Shown: one piece after another, positions 1-7,319 of the stretch
Layout of the letters: every line of letters begins with the position of its first letter
Position numbering within the stretch: position 1 is the first letter of the stretch
From: Kluyvera sp047971185
GTDB lineage: Bacteria; Pseudomonadota; Gammaproteobacteria; Enterobacterales; Enterobacteriaceae
Length of the DNA: 64,000 nt
Reading direction: 5' to 3'
Assembly: GCF_047971185.1 (NCBI RefSeq)
Contig: NZ_JBKDZH010000042.1
Coordinates: forward strand, 62,001 to 126,000
Translations under genes and position numbers: made by a program
The notes under the pieces: generated by a model
What the model saw: the letters and a program-made list of their open reading frames with translations, nothing else
Told to the model about the DNA's origin: nothing
Database searches by the model: none

Positions 1-77
1 AAGTGGGTTGGGGCAAAAGTGGGGCTGGTGGCGGTGTCCTTAGACAGCCAGTCGCCGCAGGGAAGCTGCACGTTCGA

Positions 78-521
78 TCACTTTGCCATCGACATCAGCG
101 GCTGATCCGCGCGTTTTTCGTCTTCCTTTTCCACTTTCAGGATGACGTTAGACGTCTGGTAATCACCATCGGCGAGGCCGCGGCTAATCTCAAGCGTCGC
201 GGCCTCCCGGTTCAGCACGCGCTGATAGCAGGATTCGGTATGCGCGAGGATCTTGTCGCGCAGGTGCGGGTAGCGCGCCATCACTTCGCACAGCGCCGCG
301 CCAAAGATCTCTTCTTTGATTTGATAGGCATAGATTTCTCGGCGATGCTGCCACTTCATTTTCACCAGCGCGGCAGGGATCGGCTCAGCAAGGCCGGAAA
401 TACGTCGCCCCTCGGCGTTTTTTTCCTCGCGCAGCGTCTGCAAATTACGCTGAAGAAGGGTTTCATCACTCAGCTGTGGGCTTAACGCAATATTAGCCGC
501 GCTAACATCGACCAGTTTCAT
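78..521 (-). CDS. unrecognised protein, possibly truncated
   Basis: A 147-residue protein that I do not recognise. It is charged and helical-looking, with no signal peptide or membrane segment. Its start overlaps the end of the gene at 518-919 by four bases (ATGA), so the two are translationally coupled. After its TGA stop (78-80) the same frame stays open to the window edge and encodes a plausible sequence containing VQLPCGDWLSKDTATS, so the stop may truncate a longer protein, or a following gene may begin at the GTG at 69-71. The function is unknown. Confidence 0.6.
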   Translation of the reverse strand: MKLVDVSAANIALSPQLSDETLLQRNLQTLREEKNAEGRRISGLAEPIPAALVKMKWQHRREIYAYQIKEEIFGAALCEVMARYPHLRDKILAHTESCYQRVLNREAATLEISRGLADGDYQTSNVILKVEKEDEKRADQPLMSMAK

Positions 522-919
522 GCCGACTTTTCCGTCAGATTATAAAACATTGGCGTGCTTCTTTCTTCAGTCATTAAATTAAGCCAGATTTTATTACCGT
601 CCTCATTTATCTCCTGAGTTTTTAGCTCCATAATTTGACTTAACTCCAGCGCAGAGATCTCCCCCTGCACCACCAGATTATTTAGCATAAGTGCAAAAGC
701 TTCAATTTTAGCGATGCGATATAATCTGTCTTTAATATGACGGTCGCGTTCTTCGAGCAATGGATTACGTGACTGACCGCCGCCAATCAATATCTCGTCC
801 TGCCAGTCTGCGAGCGAGACTGTCTCCGGCTCGGCCCGCTGGCTTGCCTGCGCGTCCTTGTTTTCCGCATCTATTGCGGCGATGCAGAAACGGGCTGGGA
901 TAAGGGTTTCAGCTATCAT
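518..919 (-). CDS. unrecognised protein upstream of the 78-521 gene
   Basis: A 133-residue soluble, acidic protein with no recognised domain. It is the first gene of a two-gene unit reading towards the window start and overlaps its downstream partner by four bases. Its 3' half is more AT-rich than the housekeeping genes nearby, which suggests an accessory origin. It diverges from the membrane protein at 1023. It could belong to a larger cluster outside the window, such as a secretion or toxin-immunity locus, but nothing in the sequence proves this. Confidence 0.6.
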   Translation of the reverse strand: MIAETLIPARFCIAAIDAENKDAQASQRAEPETVSLADWQDEILIGGGQSRNPLLEERDRHIKDRLYRIAKIEAFALMLNNLVVQGEISALELSQIMELKTQEINEDGNKIWLNLMTEERSTPMFYNLTEKSA

Positions 920-973
920 ATAGGCGTCGTCTGTTAAATGGCTGGAGAATGATTTTTATTATAGTGAGGTTCG

Positions 974-1002
974 TTGACATTAACATGGCGCACTTTTAAA
1001 AT
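974..1002 (+). promoter_or_regulatory. sigma-70 promoter of the 1023 gene
   Basis: TTGACA (974-979) and TAAAAT (997-1002) are separated by exactly 17 bases, a near-consensus sigma-70 promoter. Transcription would begin near 1009, about 14 bases before the ATG at 1023. The 5' leader would therefore hold little beyond the ribosome binding site. Confidence 0.65.
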
Positions 1003-1022
1003 CAAAAAAAGTGGAGAAAACC

Positions 1023-1532
1023 ATGAGCGGTATTATTTATTTTGTGATGGTGTTGCTGTTACTTACCGTCGTTATTTTATTTTTTATGTATGGCCAAAAT
1101 AACGAAACGGCTGAAACTAATAATGAAACCGTTCCCCCTCCGGCGCCTGCTCCGCTGAACAAAGATCAGGGCGAAAACCATTTTGCCGGGCTGATGAGCC
1201 GGGTCACTCCGTCGTGGTACTGGCGTATTAATCACGAGTATATCGATTTTGTCCAATCAACGATTAAGCGTCTGTCGATAGACCAGCTAAAAGCAACGCC
1301 GGGTCTGTTTGAAGCGCAGGAGCGCTGCCGCAACCTCAACGGCGCGGTCTATGAATATTACGATGAAATTAAGCGCCGCTGCCTGAAAGGCGAGCGGGTG
1401 GCCGACGTCGATCCGGTGGTACTCAGCCTGCAAAAGTGCTACGAAGAGTTTGCCCTGGAAGCCTATCCCGAGCTGGTGGCGTTGGTCTGGCCGGACGTCC
1501 AGCGGCCGTTTGTTCGTACCCACGATGTGTGA
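1023..1532 (+). CDS. membrane-anchored hypothetical protein
   Basis: A protein of 169 residues that starts with one hydrophobic segment (about residues 3-22, rich in V, L, I and F). An Asn/Thr/Glu- and Pro-rich linker follows, and then a charged helical domain that is probably cytoplasmic or periplasmic depending on topology. The ATG at 1023 is preferred over a GTG at 1011, because GTGGAG at 1011-1016 sits at ribosome-binding distance from it. I do not recognise the family. The gene is monocistronic, lies under a near-consensus promoter, and diverges from the two unknown genes to its left. Confidence 0.7.
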   Translation: MSGIIYFVMVLLLLTVVILFFMYGQNNETAETNNETVPPPAPAPLNKDQGENHFAGLMSRVTPSWYWRINHEYIDFVQSTIKRLSIDQLKATPGLFEAQERCRNLNGAVYEYYDEIKRRCLKGERVADVDPVVLSLQKCYEEFALEAYPELVALVWPDVQRPFVRTHDV

Positions 1533-1602
1533 TCTGAAGTGTTGATGTGATGTTGCATGATTACGATATACTAGGGCGAATCTGACTCAAAAACAGGACA
1601 CT

Positions 1603-2100
1603 ATGGAACGCTTTCTGGAAAATGCGATGTACGCATCGCGCTGGATCCTGGCCCCGGTTTATTTTGGCCTCTCGCTGGCGCTGCTGGCTTTAACCCTGAA
1701 GTTCTTTCAGGAGATCCTGCATGTGCTGCCCAATATCTTCAGCATGGCGGAAGCGGATCTGATCCTCACCCTGCTGTCGCTGGTTGATATGACCCCGGTC
1801 GGCGGCCTGCTGGTGATGGTGATGTTCTCCGGCTATGAAAACTTCGTTTCCCAGCTCGATATCAGCGCCCATAAAGAGAAGCTGAACTGGCTGGGCAAAA
1901 TGGACGCCACCTCGCTGAAAAACAAAGTGGCGGCGTCGATTGTGGCCATCTCCTCCATTCACCTGCTGCGGGTGTTTATGGACGCCAAAAACGTGCCGGA
2001 TAACAAGCTGATGTGGTACGTGATTATTCACCTGACCTTCGTGCTGTCGGCGTTTGTGATGGGTTACCTCGATAGCCTGACGCGCGCCAAAAAAGCCTGA
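1603..2100 (+). CDS. yqhA: YqhA family inner-membrane protein (UPF0114)
   Basis: A 165-residue integral membrane protein that matches E. coli YqhA over its full length, with hydrophobic segments near residues 13-35, 50-75, 105-122 and 136-157. Its function is not established in any organism I know of. A TATACT hexamer at 1567-1572 is a likely -10 box, and AGGA lies five bases before the ATG. It ends facing yghZ, and a short palindrome at 2106-2121 lies between the two genes. In E. coli it also neighbours yghZ, so this marks the conserved backbone. Confidence 0.93.
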   Translation: MERFLENAMYASRWILAPVYFGLSLALLALTLKFFQEILHVLPNIFSMAEADLILTLLSLVDMTPVGGLLVMVMFSGYENFVSQLDISAHKEKLNWLGKMDATSLKNKVAASIVAISSIHLLRVFMDAKNVPDNKLMWYVIIHLTFVLSAFVMGYLDSLTRAKKA

Positions 2101-2144
2101 TACAAGCCTTCCGGGGAAGGCGCTAACCCGACCCCGGGATTGCC

Positions 2145-3185
2145 TTATTTATCCGACGATGCCTGCCACAGGTTTAGCTGACCATCCGCCACGTGCTGAT
2201 CAATCTGCGCCAGCTCCTCGGCGGAGAAACGCAGATTCGCCAGCGCCTTCACGTTCTCTTCAATCTGCTCCGGGCGGCTGGCACCAATCAGCACCGACGT
2301 CACGCGGCTATCTTTTAACAGCCAGCTTAACGCCATTTGCGCCATTGACTGCCCGCGCTGTTTCGCCATCTCGTTGAGCAAACGCAGGCTGCTGAGGTTG
2401 CTTTCGCTAAGCATATTTTCCGTCAGCCCGCGCGCTTTTTTGCCTTCCGCCTGCATCCGCGAACCGTCCGGAATGCCGTTGAGGTACTTACCGGTCAGCA
2501 GCCCCTGCGCCAGCGGCGTAAAGGCGATACAGCCGACGCCATTCTGTTCAAGGGTATCGAGCAAGCCGCTCTTGTCGACCCAGCGGTTCAGCAGGTTATA
2601 GGAAGGCTGATGAATCAGCAGCGGGATTTTCCAGTCGCGCAGCAGGTCTACCATCGCCTGGGTACGTTCAGAAGAGTAGGACGAAATACCGATGTACAGC
2701 GCCTTACCGCTTTGTACCGCCTGGGCCAGCGCGCTGGCGGTTTCTTCCATCGGCGTTCGCTCATCCACCCGGTGGGAATAGAAAATATCCACGTAATCCA
2801 GCCCCATCCGCTGCAGGCTCTGGTCGAGGCTGGCCAGCAGATATTTGCGCGAACCGCCGGAACCGTATGGCCCGGGCCACATGTCGTAGCCCGCTTTTGT
2901 CGAGATAATCAGCTCATCGCGATAAGCGGCAAAATCGTCGCGCAGCAGATGGCCAAAGTTCTCCTCGGCGCTGCCCGGCGGCGGGCCATAGTTATTGGCC
3001 AGGTCGAAGTGGGTAATCCCGCAGTCAAAGGCTTTGCGCAGCAGCGCGCGCTGGTCATCAAGCGCGTGAATATGACCAAAACTGTGCCATAGGCCGAGGG
3101 ACAGCGCAGGAAGCTGTAAACCGCTGCGGCCACAGTAGCGATACTGCATCTGCTCATAACGGGCTGGATTTGCTTGCCAGGCCAT
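2145..3185 (-). CDS. gpr: L-glyceraldehyde 3-phosphate reductase (aldo-keto reductase YghZ/Gpr)
   Basis: A protein of 346 residues, the same length as E. coli YghZ and nearly identical in many blocks, for example ITHFDLANNYGPPPGSAEEN and GYDMWPGPYGSGG. It is an aldo-keto reductase barrel that reduces L-glyceraldehyde 3-phosphate and other aldehydes such as methylglyoxal with NADPH. The catalytic tetrad pattern is present: Asp and Tyr in DLANNYG, the Lys in STKAG, and the His in FYSHR. The start at 3185 is set by homology and by AAGGAGA seven bases upstream; the open frame continues 26 codons further but without a ribosome binding site. It is monocistronic. Confidence 0.95.
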   Translation of the reverse strand: MAWQANPARYEQMQYRYCGRSGLQLPALSLGLWHSFGHIHALDDQRALLRKAFDCGITHFDLANNYGPPPGSAEENFGHLLRDDFAAYRDELIISTKAGYDMWPGPYGSGGSRKYLLASLDQSLQRMGLDYVDIFYSHRVDERTPMEETASALAQAVQSGKALYIGISSYSSERTQAMVDLLRDWKIPLLIHQPSYNLLNRWVDKSGLLDTLEQNGVGCIAFTPLAQGLLTGKYLNGIPDGSRMQAEGKKARGLTENMLSESNLSSLRLLNEMAKQRGQSMAQMALSWLLKDSRVTSVLIGASRPEQIEENVKALANLRFSAEELAQIDQHVADGQLNLWQASSDK

Positions 3186-3374
3186 AACATCTCCTTCTCT
3201 TATTTTTGAAACGCTGTTTCCAGAATACGTGCTTTGCGGGCGCGTGCCCGTTGGCGCGATCACACTGCCGGGAATTGGCTGGCGGCATGCGCTTCAGGGT
3301 CGTATTCAAATAGCGCTAGCCAGCGCTCAAATAATCGCTATATAATTTTATATATAACGATTAGGGGGAGACAG

Positions 3375-3665
3375 ATGGATAACCATTTTGGCAAAGGGTT
3401 GATGGCGGGGCTGAAGGCGCCTTATGCCGACAGCGCGCAAAAAGTCATTGGCTTTTGCACCGACTATAAACGCGGCTTTGTGCTGGGCTTTTCGCACCGG
3501 ATGTTTGAAAGGACGGGCGACCGTCAGCTTAGCGCCTGGGAAGCAGGGATCCTGACCCGCCGCTACGGGCTGGATAAAGAGATGGTGATGGACTTCTTTA
3601 AGGAACACGACTCCAGCACCACCGTGCGCTATTTCATGGCTGGATATCGGCTGGAAGGGCAATAA
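3375..3665 (+). CDS. yghW: DUF2623 protein YghW
   Basis: A small protein of 96 residues that matches E. coli YghW, including the stretches SAWEAGILTRRYGLDKEMV and CxDYKRGFVLGxSHRM. It is cytoplasmic and of unknown function. The ATG at 3375 follows AGGGGGAG; the longer open frame from 3234 has no support. An AT-rich stretch TATATAATTTTATATATAA at 3339-3357 supplies a -10 box. In E. coli the hyb hydrogenase-2 operon lies between yghW and yghU; here yghU follows directly. Confidence 0.9.
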   Translation: MDNHFGKGLMAGLKAPYADSAQKVIGFCTDYKRGFVLGFSHRMFERTGDRQLSAWEAGILTRRYGLDKEMVMDFFKEHDSSTTVRYFMAGYRLEGQ

Positions 3666-3666
3666 A

Positions 3667-3687
3667 ACCGGGCGCTGAGCGCCCGGT
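3667..3687. terminator. bidirectional terminator between yghW and yghU
   Basis: ACCGGGCGC (3667-3675) and GCGCCCGGT (3679-3687) form a perfect nine-pair stem with a TGA loop. Read on the minus strand it is followed by TTTTATT, so it should stop yghU transcription. On the plus strand a GGTTT tail follows, weaker but placed 2 bases after the yghW stop codon. Confidence 0.75.
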
Positions 3688-3697
3688 GGTTTAACGT

Positions 3698-4564
3698 CTA
3701 CTGTTGACGCTTATCTTCGGTGTTGGTGTCAAAATCGCTGGCGGCGTGACGTTCGTGCAGCTGTTCATTCAACGGGCCGTTGGTGCGGTTGACGATACGG
3801 CCGCGCTTCACGCCCGGACGGCTGGCGATATCCTGCGCCCAGCGCATCACGTTTTTGTAGCTTTCCGCATCGAGGAATTCCGCCGCGCCGTACACATTGC
3901 CCAGTACCACGTTGCCGTACCACGGCCAGATGGCGATATCGGCGATGGTGTACTCTTCTCCCGCCACGTAGCGCCCGCGCGCCAGCTGCTTATCCAGCAC
4001 GTCGAGCTGGCGCTTGGCTTCCATGGTAAAGCGGTTGATTGCGTACTCAATTTTCACCGGCGCATAGTTGTAGAAGTGGCCAAAACCGCCGCCCAGGAAC
4101 GGGGCCGAACCCTGCAGCCAGAACAGCCAGTTGAGGGTTTCGGTGCGCCCGGCCGGGTCTTTCGGCAGGAAGTGGCCGAATTTTTCCGCCAGGTACAGCA
4201 GAATATTGCCGGACTCAAACACGCGGGTTGGCGGCGTGGTGGAGTGGTCGCTCAGCGCTGGAATTTTCGAGTTGGGGTTCACTTCCACAAAGCCGCTGGA
4301 GAACTGATCCCCTTCGCCAATGCGAATAAGCCACGCGTCGTACTCCGCTTCGGTGACGCCCAGCGCCAGCAGCTCTTCCAGCATGATGGTGACTTTCTGG
4401 CCGTTCGGCGTGCCCAGGGAGTAGAGCTGCAGCGGATGATGGCCGACCGGCAGCGCCTGTTCATGGGTTGCCCCGGAGATCGGGCGGTTAATGTTGGCGA
4501 ATGCGCCGCCGCTGTTCTGCGTCCACTCCCAGACTTTGGGTGGCTGATAGGTGTTCTCTGACAT
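3698..4564 (-). CDS. yghU: glutathione-dependent disulfide-bond oxidoreductase YghU
   Basis: A protein of 288 residues that matches E. coli YghU along its length. It is a glutathione S-transferase-fold enzyme of the Nu class with organic-hydroperoxide and disulfide-reductase activity using two glutathione molecules. The N-terminal thioredoxin-like domain (about 45-135, with LYSLGTPNGQKV and NPNSKIPAL, then VFESGNILLYLAEKFG) is followed by the all-helical domain (FTMEAKRQLDVLDKQL, YTIADIAIWPWYG). It is convergent with yghW and lies downstream of the thioredoxin-like gene, close to gss, which also uses glutathione. Confidence 0.95.
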   Translation of the reverse strand: MSENTYQPPKVWEWTQNSGGAFANINRPISGATHEQALPVGHHPLQLYSLGTPNGQKVTIMLEELLALGVTEAEYDAWLIRIGEGDQFSSGFVEVNPNSKIPALSDHSTTPPTRVFESGNILLYLAEKFGHFLPKDPAGRTETLNWLFWLQGSAPFLGGGFGHFYNYAPVKIEYAINRFTMEAKRQLDVLDKQLARGRYVAGEEYTIADIAIWPWYGNVVLGNVYGAAEFLDAESYKNVMRWAQDIASRPGVKRGRIVNRTNGPLNEQLHERHAASDFDTNTEDKRQQ

Positions 4565-4620
4565 AATCGCTCGCCTTCTCTTATGTTGATGATGTGTTGG
4601 GATAATGAAGTTTAGCAGCC

Positions 4621-5169
4621 TCAGGCAAAAATCCGCGCCGCCCAGACGCTGACGTCGTCGCCGCTGCTGAGATCGGGCTGTACCAGGCCGTTAACCATAA
4701 AGGTTGGGGAGATGTGAATCCCGTTCTGACGCGCGTAACGTGCGTGCCATTTAATCTCTTTTTGCAGCTCCGGCTGGGCGAACGCCTCGGCCAGCGCCAC
4801 GCCGCTGTAGCGCTCAAGACGCGTGATAATCTCCTGCGGAGTTGCGTTCATATTCGGGCCGCTGCAATGGTCGGTAAACTCAAACTCTTCGCGATGATCC
4901 GCCACCGCCTTCATCACCTTATGCGCGGCGGCCTTGCCGTCCGGCAGGGTCGAGGCGGCAAGAATGCAGCGAACAATCACGCCGGAAAACAGATGCCACG
5001 GCTGGGACTGCAAACGAATTTTGACGCTGACGTTCTCCTCGCCCGCTAACGCCAGCAGCGCGTCCAGCTTGTTGAAGGTCTTGACGGAAAACGGGCAGGT
5101 AGGTTCCAGGAATACGTCGAACGTGCGTGCGCCGTGGCCCCATACCAGCGGTTGTGCCTGTAAACTCAT
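4621..5169 (-). CDS. thioredoxin-like (DsbA-type) protein with CPFS site
   Basis: A protein of 182 residues resembling the DsbA/thioredoxin-4 group. The segment FDVFLEPTCPFSVKTF fits the first strand and active-site helix, but the usual CxxC is CPFS, so only one active-site cysteine is present. ISPTFMVNG near residue 160 fits the cis-proline strand that normally faces the active site. No signal peptide is visible, so it is probably cytoplasmic. The start at 5169 follows CAGGAGT. It reads in the same direction as yghU, 56 bases before it, and diverges from gss, suggesting a role in glutathione or thiol metabolism. The exact substrate is unknown. Confidence 0.75.
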   Translation of the reverse strand: MSLQAQPLVWGHGARTFDVFLEPTCPFSVKTFNKLDALLALAGEENVSVKIRLQSQPWHLFSGVIVRCILAASTLPDGKAAAHKVMKAVADHREEFEFTDHCSGPNMNATPQEIITRLERYSGVALAEAFAQPELQKEIKWHARYARQNGIHISPTFMVNGLVQPDLSSGDDVSVWAARIFA

Positions 5170-5237
5170 GTGGACTCCTGATGTCATCAATGTGCATTTT
5201 GCGGATGAATATTTTCTCTCCCGGTGGGTCATCCTCG

Positions 5238-5278
5238 CATACACGGGTGTATGATTAATCCACTTTTGTTGGATTAAT
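5238..5278. promoter_or_regulatory. two abutting palindromes in the gss / thioredoxin-like divergent promoter
   Basis: CATACAC-GG-GTGTATG (5238-5253) is a perfect palindrome. It is immediately followed by ATTAATCCA-N7-TGGATTAAT (5254-5278), a perfect 9-base inverted repeat. They occupy the middle of the 156-base divergent intergenic region and are likely operators. The cognate regulator is not identifiable here. Confidence 0.5.
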
Positions 5279-5325
5279 TTCAACGTGCGGGCGAGAAAAT
5301 CGCACGCGATGTTTGAGGAAGGTTC

Positions 5326-7191
5326 ATGAGCAAGGGAAGTACCAATAGTGACGCCCCATTTGGCACGTTGTTGGGGTATGCGCCGGGTGGCGTAGCGATT
5401 TACTCTTCAAATTACAGCAGCTTAAAACCGGGCGATATGCATGACGACGCGTCGTTCCGCAGCTATATCGACAACGAATACATGGGCCACAAGTGGCAGT
5501 GCGTCGAGTTCGCCCGCCGCTTCCTGTTTATCAACTACGGATTTGTCTTCACCGATGTGGGCATGGCCTACGAGATTTTCTCCCTGCGCTATCTGCGCCA
5601 GGTGGTGAATGACGCCATTCTCCCGCTTCAGGCTTTTGCCAACGGCTCCCGCCGCGCGCCGCTCGTCGGCTCCTTGCTTATCTGGCAGAAGGGCGGCGAG
5701 TTTAACGAAACCGGCCACGTGGCGGTCATTACCCAGCTGCTGGGCAACAAGGTGCGCATTGCCGAGCAGAACGTGCTGCACTCGCCGCTGCCCGCCGGGC
5801 AGCAGTGGACCCGCGAGCTAACGCTGGAGGTCCAGGACGGGCGCTACACGCTGCACGATACCTTCGACGACACCACCATTCTCGGCTGGATGATCCAGAC
5901 CGACGATGCGCGCTACAGTCTGCCGCAGCCGGCGATTGCCGGAGAGGCGCTGAAGCTTGGCGGGGCGCGGCTGGAGAATCACGGCCAGTTCGACGGTAAA
6001 TGGCTCGACGAGCAAGATTCCCTTCAGCAGGCGTATGTCGCCGCCAACGGCCATGTCATTAACGGCGACCCGTATCAGTACTTCACCATCACCGAGAGCG
6101 CCGAGCAGGAGCTGATTAAAGCCACCAACGAGATGCACCTGATGTATCTCCACGCCACCGACAAAGTGATGCGTGATGACAACCTGCTGGCGCTGTTTGA
6201 TATTCCTAAAATCCTCTGGCCGCGTCTGCGCCTTTCGTGGCAGCGTCGTCGCCACGATATGATCACCGGGCGCATGGATTTCTGTATGGATGAGCGCGGC
6301 CTGAAGGTCTACGAGTACAACGCTGACTCCGCTTCCTGCCACACCGAAGGCGGCCTGATTCTCGAACAGTGGCTGAAAACCGGCTATCGCGGCAACGGCC
6401 ACAACCCGGCGGAAGACCTGCTGGGCGAGCTGGTGGGCGCGTGGAAACACAGCCAGGCAAGGCCGTTCGTGCACATCATGCAGGACAACGATCTGGAAGA
6501 AAATTACCACGCCCAGTTTATGCAGCGCGCCCTTGAGCAGGCGGGCTTCGAGAGCAAAATTCTCTACGGCCTCGACGAGCTACGCTGGGATGCTGCCGGT
6601 CAGCTGATTGATGGCGACGGTCGTCTGGTGAACTGCGTGTGGAAAACCTGGGCGTGGGAAACGGCGATTGAGCAGGTGCGCGAGGTGGACGAAGACGAAT
6701 ACGCCGCCGTGCCGATTCGTACCGGTCACCCGGATAACGAAGTGCGCCTGATTGACGTGCTGCTGCGCCCGGAAGTGATGGTCTTCGAGCCGCTGTGGAC
6801 GGTGATTCCCGGCAACAAAGCCATTCTCCCGGTGCTGTGGTCGCTGTTCCCGAACCATCCGTATCTGCTGGATACCGACTTTGAGGTGAGCGAGCATCTG
6901 GCCAAAACCGGCTATGCCATCAAGCCGATTTCCGGGCGTTGCGGCAGCAATATCGATCTGGTCAGCGGCCACGATCAGCTACTGGATCAAACCAGCGGTA
7001 AATTTAATGACCGGAAAAATATTTACCAGCAGCTTTGGTGCTTGCCAAACGTGGCAGGAAAATATATTCAGGTATGTACCTTTACCGTCGGAGGTAACTA
7101 CGGCGGCACCTGCCTGCGCGGCGATGAATCTCTGGTGATTAAAAAAGAGAGCGACATCGAACCGCTGGTGGTAATAAAAGATAACGAATAA
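5326..7191 (+). CDS. gss: bifunctional glutathionylspermidine amidase/synthetase
   Basis: A protein of 621 residues, compared with 619 for E. coli Gss/Gsp and collinear with it. The N-terminal CHAP amidase domain (about 1-200) contains the catalytic cysteine in KWQCVEFARRF and a His in TGHVAV. The C-terminal ATP-grasp synthetase (about 205-621) contains MDFCMDERGLKVYEYN and RCGSNIDLV. It joins glutathione to spermidine with ATP and hydrolyses the conjugate, linking polyamine and thiol metabolism. The start follows GAGGAAGG. It is monocistronic, and a REP-like element lies 6 bases after the stop. Confidence 0.97.
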   Translation: MSKGSTNSDAPFGTLLGYAPGGVAIYSSNYSSLKPGDMHDDASFRSYIDNEYMGHKWQCVEFARRFLFINYGFVFTDVGMAYEIFSLRYLRQVVNDAILPLQAFANGSRRAPLVGSLLIWQKGGEFNETGHVAVITQLLGNKVRIAEQNVLHSPLPAGQQWTRELTLEVQDGRYTLHDTFDDTTILGWMIQTDDARYSLPQPAIAGEALKLGGARLENHGQFDGKWLDEQDSLQQAYVAANGHVINGDPYQYFTITESAEQELIKATNEMHLMYLHATDKVMRDDNLLALFDIPKILWPRLRLSWQRRRHDMITGRMDFCMDERGLKVYEYNADSASCHTEGGLILEQWLKTGYRGNGHNPAEDLLGELVGAWKHSQARPFVHIMQDNDLEENYHAQFMQRALEQAGFESKILYGLDELRWDAAGQLIDGDGRLVNCVWKTWAWETAIEQVREVDEDEYAAVPIRTGHPDNEVRLIDVLLRPEVMVFEPLWTVIPGNKAILPVLWSLFPNHPYLLDTDFEVSEHLAKTGYAIKPISGRCGSNIDLVSGHDQLLDQTSGKFNDRKNIYQQLWCLPNVAGKYIQVCTFTVGGNYGGTCLRGDESLVIKKESDIEPLVVIKDNE

Positions 7192-7197
7192 AGGTGA

Positions 7198-7269
7198 GTA
7201 GCCCGGACGAGGCGTTAAAAACGCCGACTCCGGGGATGTTCCCGGCGTCGCGTTGCTCGGCCGGGCTAC
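7198..7269. repeat. REP/BIME-like palindromic element
   Basis: The ends GTAGCCCGG (7198-7206) and CCGGGCTAC (7261-7269) are exact inverted repeats. Two smaller hairpins lie inside: GGCGTT-AAA-AACGCC (7211-7225) and CCGGG-GATGTT-CCCGG (7230-7245). This nested architecture and the GTAGCCCGG terminus are typical of enterobacterial extragenic palindromes. It lies between gss and the aminotransferase gene and may also stop gss transcription. Confidence 0.7.
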
Positions 7270-7319
7270 GGTAAAAGAAAGCCTGCAACAAACACAACAA
7301 GACAGAAAAGGAAAAGAAT

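Noticed and set aside
3..485. 160-codon plus-strand open frame at the window start
   Set aside because: It lies opposite the coupled minus-strand pair, has no ribosome binding site in view, and its translation is basic and irregular.
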